A stretch of DNA of 8,659 bases, taken from positions 1 through 8,659 of the forward strand of contig CAKQRI010000053.1 of NCBI GenBank assembly GCA_934271365.1, given 5' to 3'. The position numbers and the translations under genes are program-made. Shown piece by piece: positions 1 through 6,243 of this stretch. The stretch is from an uncultured Spirochaetales bacterium (GTDB lineage Bacteria; Spirochaetota; Spirochaetia; Sphaerochaetales; Sphaerochaetaceae). Positions within the stretch are counted from its first letter, which is position 1; each line of letters opens with the position of its first letter. The notes below the pieces were generated by a model. The model saw only the letters and a list, made by a program, of their open reading frames with translations. It did no database searches and was not told where the DNA came from.

Positions 1-1
1 C

Positions 2-820
2 CCAGGCAAATACGAGGAAGAACACCAGATGCTTATGGCCGAACAGATCATCAGACCTACGGGACTTCTTGATCCTACAATAGAAGTCAGGGCAACCGAT
101 GGTCAGATGGAAGATCTTTATGGCGAGATAAGAAAGACTATAGAGAAGGGTGAGCGTGTTCTTGTAACGACTCTTACGAAGAAGATGGCAGAAGATCTGA
201 CAGACTATCTCTCATCGCTTAATCTCAAAGTCCGATATCTTCATTCAGAAGTAGGAACAATTGAGAGGGTTGAGATTCTCAGAGATCTGAGACTTGGAAA
301 ATTTGATGTGCTTGTTGGAATCAACCTTTTGAGAGAGGGCCTTGATTTGCCTGAAGTATCATTAATTGCAATTCTTGATGCTGATAAGATTGGCTTTCTT
401 CGATCTGCAACATCTCTCATCCAGACAATTGGAAGAGCTGCAAGAAATGCAGATGGCAGAGTCATCATGTATGCAGATAAGATGTCTCCTGCAATGGCTG
501 AGGCCATCAATGAGACAGAGCATAGACGTGCTATTCAGATGAAGTACAATGAAGAGCATGGAATAACTCCAAAGACTATTAAGAAGAAGATTGAGGATAT
601 CATTGAAAGAGAGCTTGAGGAGAGCGAGGAAATAGCCAAGGATGATATAAAGATTGTTCGAAGTGGATATAATCTACTTGTTGAAAAAGACAGGAAGAAA
701 TATCTAAAGGATCTTGAGAAGCAGATGATCAGCTATTCAGAGAAGCTTGAGTTCGAGAAAGCCGCCATGGTCAGAGATGAGATAAATGCTGTCAAAGAAG
801 GAAAGTATCTCAGGGATTGA
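2..820 (+). CDS. uvrB: UvrABC system protein B, C-terminal part (5' end outside window)
   Basis: UvrB is the DNA-damage-verifying helicase subunit of the UvrABC nucleotide excision repair nuclease; it is loaded by UvrA and then recruits UvrC. The reading frame is open from base 2, so the gene begins upstream, and about 272 residues are present (the full protein is usually 650-700). Visible in order: the QIIRPTGLLDP segment leading into helicase domain 2, the TTLTKKMAEDLTDYL motif (around residues 56-70 of the fragment), the motif V region with REGLDLPE (111-118), motif VI QTIGRAARN (141-149) with its arginine finger, the YNEEHGITP segment, and a C-terminal UVR coiled-coil motif (about 237-265, EKLEFEKAAMVRDEI) that contacts UvrC. 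The N-terminal Walker A and beta-hairpin domains are off the window. One oddity is DADKIGFLRSATS where the usual consensus is DADKEGFLRSERS. It ends convergently with, and overlaps by 11 bases, the caspase-like gene. Identification is secure. Confidence 0.97.
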   Translation, partial: PGKYEEEHQMLMAEQIIRPTGLLDPTIEVRATDGQMEDLYGEIRKTIEKGERVLVTTLTKKMAEDLTDYLSSLNLKVRYLHSEVGTIERVEILRDLRLGKFDVLVGINLLREGLDLPEVSLIAILDADKIGFLRSATSLIQTIGRAARNADGRVIMYADKMSPAMAEAINETEHRRAIQMKYNEEHGITPKTIKKKIEDIIERELEESEEIAKDDIKIVRSGYNLLVEKDRKKYLKDLEKQMISYSEKLEFEKAAMVRDEINAVKEGKYLRD

Positions 821-1823
821 ATAGGATTATATCAAGAGGAGAGAGGGTGACAAGCGGTGTTGCCTCTCTCTTATGATAGCCCTTCATGCTGTTCCATATA
901 TCTTCATATAGGCTATATAGAGTGATTCTGCATCCTTTTTTATGAGGCTTATCCTCAATAGGATCATATCCGAGAGCTTTCAGAAGATAGAATGTGAATC
1001 CTCCGAATTTCTCGTAGCTCTTAGTCCCGATCTTGTAGATATTTGGATCACTGTCCCACGAAGTCTGTCCATCTGTGCTTGCAGATAGCACATAGACATT
1101 CTGATTGACCCTCGTATTATTTCCCTTCAATATGGTTAAAGCCCTTCCCATTCCCTCAAAATAATCGACTATGGTAAAGTATTCCTTATTGTCTTCTGTC
1201 TTGAAGACATTACCATCTGCTAGCACATTCTCTTTTATATAATTGCCTGAATAGCATGAATCCATAATAAGAAGAGCGAGACCTTTTGTCTTTGAAAGCA
1301 CATTCAGAATCTCTGAAGATGAAATAGAATCAGTAATCTTCACAGAATTGCCAGCTGCTTCGAATGAAAGGATCATCTCGCCTGTCTTCTCAGCTCCATG
1401 TCCACTGTACTGGAAGATTATCAGATCATTCTCGCCTGATTTCTCTGCGGTTTCTTCAAGCGTGCTAAGCACATCTCTTGAGTTCCAGCCCTGCATCTTA
1501 TGTGGAAGTACATCAAGTGCTGTTTTTGTAATGTAATCGTCCGGGGCTGTATATCCGCTCTTTGTATTAGATAGGATATATCTATCTCCATAAAAAGATA
1601 GGAAAAGTGTAGCAGATACAGTGTCATCTAGAGTGAGAAGCTGTCTGACGAGGCCATATTGGTCATGGTTTGTTGCATTAAGCTCACCTGATGGCTGATC
1701 TCGGTAATCACTTGTAACAGAAATCAGATAGATCTGGCGCTTAGCTGAGATACCTGTGTCGCATGATGGAAGCAGAATGGCTATCGAGAGAATGCTAAGG
1801 ATTAAGAAAAACAGTCTTCTCAT
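810..1823 (-). CDS. Caspase-like (clan CD, C14-type) cysteine peptidase domain lipoprotein
   Basis: A predicted exported lipoprotein with a caspase/metacaspase-like domain. An N-terminal lipoprotein signal (two Arg, a long hydrophobic stretch, then lipobox LPSC with Cys21) implies acylation and anchoring at an outer or inner membrane surface. The domain starts with a beta strand (QIYLISVTSDYRD). The catalytic dyad is visible: His142 in FQYSGHG and Cys190 in LLIMDSCYSG, each after a hydrophobic strand as in clan CD peptidases. A later segment, YVLSASTDGQTSWD, resembles the substrate-pocket region of this fold. The ATG at 1823 is preferred over an in-frame GTG at 1829 because GAGGAG lies 7 bases before the ATG but only 1 base before the GTG. 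The gene lies 2 bases after the stop of the upstream exported protein, suggesting translational coupling, and its own stop overlaps uvrB. Substrate and biological role are unknown. The fold call is strong; specificity (Arg/Lys or Asp) cannot be read from the sequence. Confidence 0.85.
   Translation of the reverse strand: MRRLFFLILSILSIAILLPSCDTGISAKRQIYLISVTSDYRDQPSGELNATNHDQYGLVRQLLTLDDTVSATLFLSFYGDRYILSNTKSGYTAPDDYITKTALDVLPHKMQGWNSRDVLSTLEETAEKSGENDLIIFQYSGHGAEKTGEMILSFEAAGNSVKITDSISSSEILNVLSKTKGLALLIMDSCYSGNYIKENVLADGNVFKTEDNKEYFTIVDYFEGMGRALTILKGNNTRVNQNVYVLSASTDGQTSWDSDPNIYKIGTKSYEKFGGFTFYLLKALGYDPIEDKPHKKGCRITLYSLYEDIWNSMKGYHKREATPLVTLSPLDIILFNP
837..872 (+). terminator. Stable hairpin just downstream of uvrB, possible terminator
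   Basis: Bases 839-846 pair with 863-870 (8 bp, GAGAGAGG with CCTCTCTC). After a one-base bulge at 847, 848-852 pair with 858-862 (including two G-T pairs), leaving a 5-base loop at 853-857; two weaker pairs extend it to 837/872. It starts 17 bases after the uvrB stop codon. The following tract (TTATGATAG) is poor in T, so it is not a textbook intrinsic terminator. It also lies inside the 3' coding end of the convergent caspase-like gene, so it may serve both transcripts or simply reflect codon content. Confidence 0.4.
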
Positions 1824-1825
1824 GC

Positions 1826-2374
1826 TCACTCTCCTCTGAATATGCTATCTAAATGGAATGTCAGCGCTATTCTGGCTTCAGCTTCATATCCAGCATCAGA
1901 GATAGATGCTGTTACTGGAATACTTATTGAAAGCATATCTATTGGTCGAATTCCTGCTTCTATTGAAGCATCAAGATACCAAAGAGAACCATGGACTTTA
2001 TAAAACCAGTCATATCTAGGTCCGATAGCTAGTGAGATATAGAATAGATTGGTGATTCTATATGTATATTCTGTCATCAGCGATAGTGATAGCCGTGGCT
2101 GAACTATGCGATACTGCATTTCGCACGATTCAAAATCATAACTAAGGCATACAGGAAAGGAAAGCCTATGTTTATTGATTACAAGAGAAAGAAAGTCTGC
2201 TTTAATCCCTAATGCAGGATTGGTCCTTGCATTATGAGCTCTTTCTGATTCTTCATAGAATACAGAGATATTTCCTCCACCGTTTATCTCTAAGCTTGGC
2301 TGGTAAGATATTTCTGCCGAAAATAGGGTAGCTGAAAAAAACAGTAGAAATGCTGATAAAAGAAATCTCTTCAT
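1826..2374 (-). CDS. Exported protein of unknown function, probably a small outer-membrane beta-barrel
   Basis: Not recognised as a named family. The 182-residue product starts with a typical signal peptide (Lys-Arg, a hydrophobic core rich in Leu and Phe, then FSA before EISYQPS), so it should be exported and cleaved near residue 20. There is no lipobox cysteine. The rest is made of short alternating hydrophobic/polar stretches with many aromatics (LSLSLMTEYTYRI, LFYISLAIGPRYDWFY, ARIALTFHL), the pattern of an outer-membrane beta-barrel of about 8 strands. It contains Asn-Pro and Gly turns and lacks predicted helical membrane spans. The ATG at 2374 is chosen over an in-frame GTG at 2380 because the AGAGG ribosome site fits only the ATG. 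The caspase-like lipoprotein gene follows after 2 bases, so the two are very probably co-translated and may act together at the cell surface. The beta-barrel call is an inference from composition. Confidence 0.75.
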   Translation of the reverse strand: MKRFLLSAFLLFFSATLFSAEISYQPSLEINGGGNISVFYEESERAHNARTNPALGIKADFLSLVINKHRLSFPVCLSYDFESCEMQYRIVQPRLSLSLMTEYTYRITNLFYISLAIGPRYDWFYKVHGSLWYLDASIEAGIRPIDMLSISIPVTASISDAGYEAEARIALTFHLDSIFRGE

Positions 2375-2387
2375 ATTCACCTCTATT

Positions 2388-2393
2388 ATTATA
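2388..2393 (-). promoter_or_regulatory. Perfect TATAAT -10 box before the beta-barrel/caspase pair
   Basis: Reading the - strand, TATAAT matches the sigma70-type -10 consensus exactly in the short gap after thiQ. The -35 position (around 2411-2416, GCAGAA) is poor, and transcription from here would give a leader of only about 8 bases before the ATG at 2374. It may be a weak promoter or chance in AT-rich DNA. If it is not used, the pair depends on read-through from the thi genes. Confidence 0.35.
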
Positions 2394-2415
2394 TCGGCTT
2401 TTATTTCATTTTCTG

Positions 2416-3405
2416 CTACTTTTCGGACTCAAAATGCATAATCGCATCTTTAAGGATCATCAGAGTGACAGTTTTCCTTCTTGGCTTGACTATTGTATAG
2501 GCAAGAATAGGAAAAGAATAGAAAGATAGGCCAAGCATATAACCTGAACCGAGGAAATCAATTGATTCTATAGAGGCGCCATTCAGGATTATATGATTAG
2601 GATATTCATCTGGATTTACAGGAGAATCACTGAGTGTTACGGATTCAGGACGGAAGAACAGCTTTCCCTTTCCTCCTTGGTAGACAGTCATTGCATCAAT
2701 CGATGTTCCATCGCCAGTAAAGAATGCCGTGAACAGATTTGCAGGCTTCTTATATAGTTCTTCAGGACTTCCTAATGCTGCTTCTTCTCCTTTATTCAGA
2801 AGGAGTATTCTATCTGAAATCGAAAAAGCCTCGTCTCTGTCATGCGTAACATAGATCATTGTGATTCCAAGCTGATCATGAATCTGACGGATTACAGTCC
2901 TTAGCTTTTTTCTGAGCGGGGCATCAAGTGCAGATAATGGCTCATCTAATAGCAGAACCTTAGGCTCAGCTGCCAGTGCTCTCGCGAGTGCAACTCTCTG
3001 GGCTTCCCCTCCTGATAGTGTTGAGACATTTCGCTTCTCATATCCATCAAGGCCGACAAGACTCAGTAGGGTAGATGTAAGCTCCTTCTTTTTCTTCTTA
3101 TCCTTCACTTTCATTCCATACTGGATATTCTTTGCTGCATTCATTGTAGGAAAGAGGGCATAATCCTGGAATACCATGCCTATCTCTCTTTTCTGCATTG
3201 CTTCTTTTGTTATGTCTTTGCCTTCAAGCACTATTGTTCCGCTTTCAGGCATCTCAATGCCAGCAATGATCTTAAGAAGCGTTGACTTTCCAGAGCCAGA
3301 TGGACCTAGTATTGATATGAATTCACCTTCCTCAACAGAAAGAGATAAGCTTAGCTCAAATGATGGATATTTCTTTTTAAGATCTCTAATCTCTAGGTAT
3401 GGCAT
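2416..3405 (-). CDS. thiQ: ABC transporter ATP-binding protein, thiamine importer (ThiQ-like, with C-terminal TOBE-like domain)
   Basis: The ATPase that powers the importer formed with ThiP and ThiB. All nucleotide-binding motifs are present: Walker A GPSGSGKST (residues 34-42), Q-loop Gln80 in MVFQDYALFP, signature LSGGEAQR (130-137), Walker B VLLLDE (150-155), D-loop SALD, and switch His188 in VTHDRDEAF. At 329 residues it is about 100 longer than E. coli ThiQ (232). The extra part (about 235-329, with LFFRPESVTLSD) looks like the TOBE-type regulatory domain of the PotA/FbpC/MalK group, so by itself it could pass for an iron or polyamine ATPase. The thiamine assignment comes from its position directly after thiB and thiP behind a TPP riboswitch. 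A GGAGG site inside the end of thiP precedes the ATG, with 2 bases between the genes. A lysine-rich loop lies at 99-107. ATPase identity is certain; substrate comes from context. Confidence 0.92.
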   Translation of the reverse strand: MPYLEIRDLKKKYPSFELSLSLSVEEGEFISILGPSGSGKSTLLKIIAGIEMPESGTIVLEGKDITKEAMQKREIGMVFQDYALFPTMNAAKNIQYGMKVKDKKKKKELTSTLLSLVGLDGYEKRNVSTLSGGEAQRVALARALAAEPKVLLLDEPLSALDAPLRKKLRTVIRQIHDQLGITMIYVTHDRDEAFSISDRILLLNKGEEAALGSPEELYKKPANLFTAFFTGDGTSIDAMTVYQGGKGKLFFRPESVTLSDSPVNPDEYPNHIILNGASIESIDFLGSGYMLGLSFYSFPILAYTIVKPRRKTVTLMILKDAIMHFESEK

Positions 3406-3407
3406 TT

Positions 3408-5009
3408 TTACCTCCTCTCCTCGAAAGCAAAGACGAGAAGTGCTTCCAGAAGCAGTATCGTACCAAGTACTGCAGCACCCTGGTAGTTATAAGAGCTGAT
3501 CATGTTATATAGGAGAACTGGCAATGTCTTGATTTTTCCGCCAGAAAAAGTAAGGGTTGCATTTACCTCTCCTAATGATAGCGCAAATGAGAATGCAAAG
3601 GCTTTTCTTCTGTAAGAGCGGAGAAGAGGCACTTCAATTCTTCGTATAGTCTTAGAATTGCTGCTTCCGAGCGTGTATGATGCAGAAGCAAGAGTATCTG
3701 GTATTTTTCTAGCTCCTGGAGTGATTGTCCTTACAGCAAATGGCATTGTGATTACTATATGGGAAAAGAGAACCATTATGTATGACATTAATCCGGATGT
3801 ATGGAAGTGTGTTGAGATTATCACAAAGCCAAGACCGAGCGTTACAGAGCCAGCAGCCATAGGCATTGATGCAATAAGCTCAGCAGCTTTTGATTTCTTT
3901 TTAGCAGCAGCAAGTGCTATTGAGGTTCCGAAGGATGTTGTTATTGCAGCTGTGAATAGCGCAATTAACAGACTGTTTATTATTCCATCAAGAGCACTTG
4001 ATATGCTGCCTTGTCTTGCATTTATTAAATCTGACCAGCCTTTTAGTGTGAAATCACCGGATTTTGTGAAGAATGCTCTGTATAGGATTGAAAGAATTGG
4101 AGGCAAAAGGAACAGAAGCATCAGAATTGATAAGATGAATGCAGCTGCTGCTGTCTTGCCTTTAGCTTTTTTTAGGATTTTTTCGCCTCTAGATGCTTTC
4201 TTCCGTCTTTTTCCTCCTCCTGTGATTAAAAGCATGAAAGATGTGATTATCAGGACAAAGATGGAAAGGGAGGCTGAAGATGCCATATTGAGAGTTGTAT
4301 ATGTGCGTTTGTATATTTCTGCCTCTAGGGTGTAATACTTTGGCTTTCCTCCTAAGACAAGAACAATGGAGAATGATGAAAAGCAGAATAGAGTGATAAG
4401 CATAAATGCAGATAGTAGTGTTCCTCTCAGCTTAGGCAGGGTTATGCGGAAGAATGTATAAAGCTTTGACTTGCCAAGAAGATATGAGGCCTCTTCTTCT
4501 ATGCTGCACTCATTTGACCATTCGGATGTTAGAAGTGCAAATGCTATTGGGAAATTAAGGTATACATGAGCAAGTATGATTGCTTTAAATGAATAAAGGA
4601 TTTTAAGAGGTGCATCTGATAGTGATAGAATGCTCTTCAGTGCAGAGTTCAGAATGCCATTATTTCCATACCAGATTACGAATCCTAGCACTACAAGTAT
4701 GGATGGCATTGTGAAGGATAGCTCCGATATTGTCAGTATTGCTTTCCTTCCATGGAACTGATATGTAGAGAAGAACGCTGCAAAAGGAAGCGCAGCTAGT
4801 ACTGAAATCAATGCTGATAGCAGTGATTCTTTCAGAGTAAAAGCTAATAGCTTATATGTATATTCATCCTTGAATACAGAGATGAAGGTCTTTCCTCCAT
4901 CTCTGAATGCGCTTGAGAATATTGCAAGAAGCGGGAGAAAGAACAGAATCAGCAGCACAAGAAAAGCTGGTATAGATCTGATCAGATAATAATTCTCTCG
5001 CTTCTTCAT
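3408..5009 (-). CDS. thiP: Thiamine ABC transporter permease ThiP (fused two-domain permease)
   Basis: Inner-membrane permease that moves thiamine, and probably TPP or thiamine monophosphate, delivered by ThiB. The 533-residue length matches ThiP (about 536 in E. coli). It is two BPD-type permease domains in one chain: hydrophobic segments run through residues 12-265, a basic linker (about 266-285, rich in Lys/Arg) follows, then a second set through 286-530. Each half carries the EAA loop that docks on the ATPase: EEEASYLLGKSKLYTFFRITLP-type sequence at 171-192 and TLASASYTLGSSNSKTIRRIEV at 439-460, with the conserved Gly and terminal Pro. The ATG at 5009 follows AAGGAA by 5 bases and lies 13 bases after the thiB stop. 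Substrate is assigned from thiB and the riboswitch; iron permeases (FbpB) share the architecture but not this context. Confidence 0.93.
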   Translation of the reverse strand: MKKRENYYLIRSIPAFLVLLILFFLPLLAIFSSAFRDGGKTFISVFKDEYTYKLLAFTLKESLLSALISVLAALPFAAFFSTYQFHGRKAILTISELSFTMPSILVVLGFVIWYGNNGILNSALKSILSLSDAPLKILYSFKAIILAHVYLNFPIAFALLTSEWSNECSIEEEASYLLGKSKLYTFFRITLPKLRGTLLSAFMLITLFCFSSFSIVLVLGGKPKYYTLEAEIYKRTYTTLNMASSASLSIFVLIITSFMLLITGGGKRRKKASRGEKILKKAKGKTAAAAFILSILMLLFLLPPILSILYRAFFTKSGDFTLKGWSDLINARQGSISSALDGIINSLLIALFTAAITTSFGTSIALAAAKKKSKAAELIASMPMAAGSVTLGLGFVIISTHFHTSGLMSYIMVLFSHIVITMPFAVRTITPGARKIPDTLASASYTLGSSNSKTIRRIEVPLLRSYRRKAFAFSFALSLGEVNATLTFSGGKIKTLPVLLYNMISSYNYQGAAVLGTILLLEALLVFAFEERR

Positions 5010-5022
5010 ATAGTTCCTTAAA

Positions 5023-6048
5023 TCAGTTTGCCATTAAGCGTGTCCATGCTTCAAGAAGCTCATTGGTCTTCTCTTCTCCTACTGTTCCGCTTTTATATAG
5101 CTTAGCAGGTTTTGGTGCATAAGCAAAAGCATCTGGAAGAACTGTTGTGCTGTTTGTTGGATACATGGAGTTTGTAGTAGCAATTTCAGCCTGTGCTGTT
5201 GAAAGGATGTAGTCGATGAATACCTTTGCATTCTCAGCATTCTTAGCACTCTTAAGAATTCCCATTCCCTCAATTGTTGCCTCATGTCCATCTTCAAATA
5301 CAATTGCTTGGTATCTTGTTGTGTTCTCAGACATTACATGGTAAACAGGGCTGGTTGTATAAGAAAGAACTATAGGTGCTTCGCCTTCTGTGAATAGTCC
5401 ATAAGCAGAAGACCAGCCAGATGCTATTGTAAGAGCATTGTCCTTCATCTTCTCCCACCATGAAAGGTAGTCATCACCAAATTCATTGTATGTCCAGAGA
5501 AGAAGGCCCATTCCAACAGAGCTTGTTCTAGGATCAATCAGGATTACCTTTCCCTTGTATTCATCTTTGGTAAGATCCATAAGGCTCTTTGGTGCTTCTA
5601 TCCCAGATTCACTGTCATATACAAATGCAAAGGCACCATAGTCAAATGGAAGCAGTCTGTTAGATGAGTCGAATTTGAGGACATCGGGGATATCCTTAAG
5701 CATAGGAGAGTTGTAGCTCTGGAAAAGATCATAGGCTCTATCTGCCATATCATCTGTGATTCCAAGCACTACATCTGCAGGGGAGTTATCACCTTCCATG
5801 ATAACCTTGTTGAGCATTTCAACTGCATCTCCACCTGTTACTACATTGACTTTGATTCCTGTAGCTTCCTCAAATGCAGGGATTACAGAAGGCCCTGGTC
5901 CCCAGTCACCTGTAAAAGAGTCATAAGCATAAAGAGTGAGCTCTTTGCTGTTCTTAAGAAACTCTGCTCTGTCTTCTTTTGTGCCCTGTGCAAAAAGAGA
6001 GAGTGAGAGGATGAGCAGAATTCCAGTTAGTAATACGGTCTTCTTCAT
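5023..6048 (-). CDS. thiB: Thiamine-binding periplasmic protein ThiB (TbpA)
   Basis: Extracytoplasmic substrate-binding protein that captures thiamine and its phosphates for ThiPQ. Of 341 residues, the first 20 form a signal peptide (MKK, hydrophobic core, LFA then QGTKED). There is no cysteine at the cleavage site, so it should be a soluble periplasmic protein, not a lipoprotein. Family-defining stretches are present: YDSFTGDWGPGP (42-53), the ADVVLG motif (91-96), DPRTSSVGMGLLLW (172-185), SGWSSAYGLF (210-219) and SYTTSPVYH (229-237). Trp49, Trp212, Tyr216, Tyr230 and Tyr236 lie where the aromatic pocket of E. coli TbpA holds the vitamin. One change is SGWSSAYG where a Glu often replaces the second Ser of the pair. 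The start is fixed by the signal peptide and by AAGGAGG six bases before the ATG. It is the first gene behind the TPP riboswitch, so it should be repressed by TPP. Confidence 0.95.
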   Translation of the reverse strand: MKKTVLLTGILLILSLSLFAQGTKEDRAEFLKNSKELTLYAYDSFTGDWGPGPSVIPAFEEATGIKVNVVTGGDAVEMLNKVIMEGDNSPADVVLGITDDMADRAYDLFQSYNSPMLKDIPDVLKFDSSNRLLPFDYGAFAFVYDSESGIEAPKSLMDLTKDEYKGKVILIDPRTSSVGMGLLLWTYNEFGDDYLSWWEKMKDNALTIASGWSSAYGLFTEGEAPIVLSYTTSPVYHVMSENTTRYQAIVFEDGHEATIEGMGILKSAKNAENAKVFIDYILSTAQAEIATTNSMYPTNSTTVLPDAFAYAPKPAKLYKSGTVGEEKTNELLEAWTRLMAN

Positions 6049-6054
6049 GAAGAA

Positions 6055-6061
6055 CCTCCTT
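6055..6061 (-). promoter_or_regulatory. thiB ribosome binding site (expression platform)
   Basis: AAGGAGG on the - strand, six bases before the thiB ATG, is a near-perfect anti-16S match. It is listed because it is the likely target of the riboswitch: no hairpin plus T-run lies between the aptamer and the start codon, so control is more likely at translation than by termination. The start codon itself sits in the middle of a 14-base palindrome (6041-6054). Confidence 0.7.
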
Positions 6062-6093
6062 GTTGGTAATTCTGTCTGGGGAAAAGATAAAAG

Positions 6094-6170
6094 CTGCCGT
6101 TCCCTACGCTGGTATTAACCAGATCAGGTTTGGAGGGTATAATCTCAGGCTTCAAGCCACCCCTAGACAG
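6094..6170 (-). ncRNA. TPP (THI-element) riboswitch controlling thiBPQ
   Basis: Read on the - strand, the element has all conserved landmarks of the thiamine pyrophosphate aptamer in order: GGGGTG (6163-6158), CTGAGA (6148-6143) that binds the pyrimidine end, ATACCC, ACCTGATCTGG (6129-6119), and GCGTAGGGAA (6109-6100) of the pyrophosphate-binding arm. P1 forms from CTGTC (6170-6166) and GGCAG (6098-6094). P3 is minimal (GGCT, 3-base loop, AGCC) and P5 is CTGG/CCAG. It lies 46 bases before the thiB ATG. TPP binding should lower expression of the importer. A second segment, 6081-6070, can pair with the 5' strand of the aptamer and may be the switching partner. Confidence 0.96.
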
Positions 6171-6175
6171 AAGAG

Positions 6176-6204
6176 ATGTTAGTTTAATTGATGATAACAG
6201 TCAA
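6176..6204 (-). promoter_or_regulatory. Predicted promoter of the thiBPQ transcript
   Basis: On the - strand, TTGACT (6204-6199; 5 of 6 to the -35 consensus) is followed after exactly 17 bases by TAACAT (6181-6176; 4 of 6 to TATAAT). Transcription would begin near 6169, right at the 5' edge of riboswitch helix P1. That is unusually tight and might mean the actual start is a few bases upstream. The -35 box overlaps one arm of a perfect 8-bp inverted repeat (6184-6191 and 6201-6208). Confidence 0.55.
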
Positions 6205-6208
6205 TTAA
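6184..6208. repeat. Inverted repeat TTAATTGA-N9-TCAATTAA between divergent genes
   Basis: Perfect 8-bp arms at 6184-6191 and 6201-6208 with a 9-base spacer put the half-site centres 17 bp apart. The repeat covers the -35 and spacer of the predicted thi promoter and lies upstream of the divergent lipoprotein gene, a position suited to a dimeric regulator. It is AT-rich, so chance is possible. Confidence 0.4.
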
Positions 6209-6226
6209 TTCATAGAAAGAATAAAA

Positions 6227-6237
6227 TATAGTATTAT
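6227..6237 (+). promoter_or_regulatory. Possible -10 region of the lipoprotein/nnr operon
   Basis: TATAGT (6227-6232) and the adjoining TATTAT (6232-6237) are each close to the -10 consensus, but no good -35 sequence lies at the right distance. Either box would start transcription only 0-5 bases before the ATG at 6244, which fits the lack of a ribosome binding site there. Confidence 0.35.
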
Positions 6238-6243
6238 CAGAGC

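Noticed and set aside
241..559. Two open frames on the - strand opposite uvrB
   Set aside because: They are shadows of the conserved UvrB helicase motifs.
1824..1829. GTG at 1829 as the start of the caspase-like gene
   Set aside because: The GAGGAG site is one base from this GTG but seven from the ATG at 1823, so the ATG is the better start.
2375..2380. GTG at 2380 as the start of the barrel-like gene
   Set aside because: It overlaps the AGAGG ribosome site; the ATG at 2374 has normal spacing.
3076..3112. Poly-pyrimidine run within thiQ, considered as a slippage site or terminator tract
   Set aside because: It encodes a lysine-rich loop in frame, the protein stays collinear with the family and no hairpin adjoins it.
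3658..4335. Long open frame on the + strand opposite thiP
   Set aside because: It is antisense to the middle of a clearly recognised permease, has no ribosome site and resembles no protein; its openness follows from thiP codon use.
5983..6000. Lipobox in ThiB
   Set aside because: The cleavage region reads LFAQGTKE with no cysteine, so a type I signal peptide is more likely.
6060..6100. Intrinsic terminator between the aptamer and thiB
   Set aside because: There are T-rich stretches on the - strand (about 6092-6082) but no stable GC-rich hairpin directly before them.
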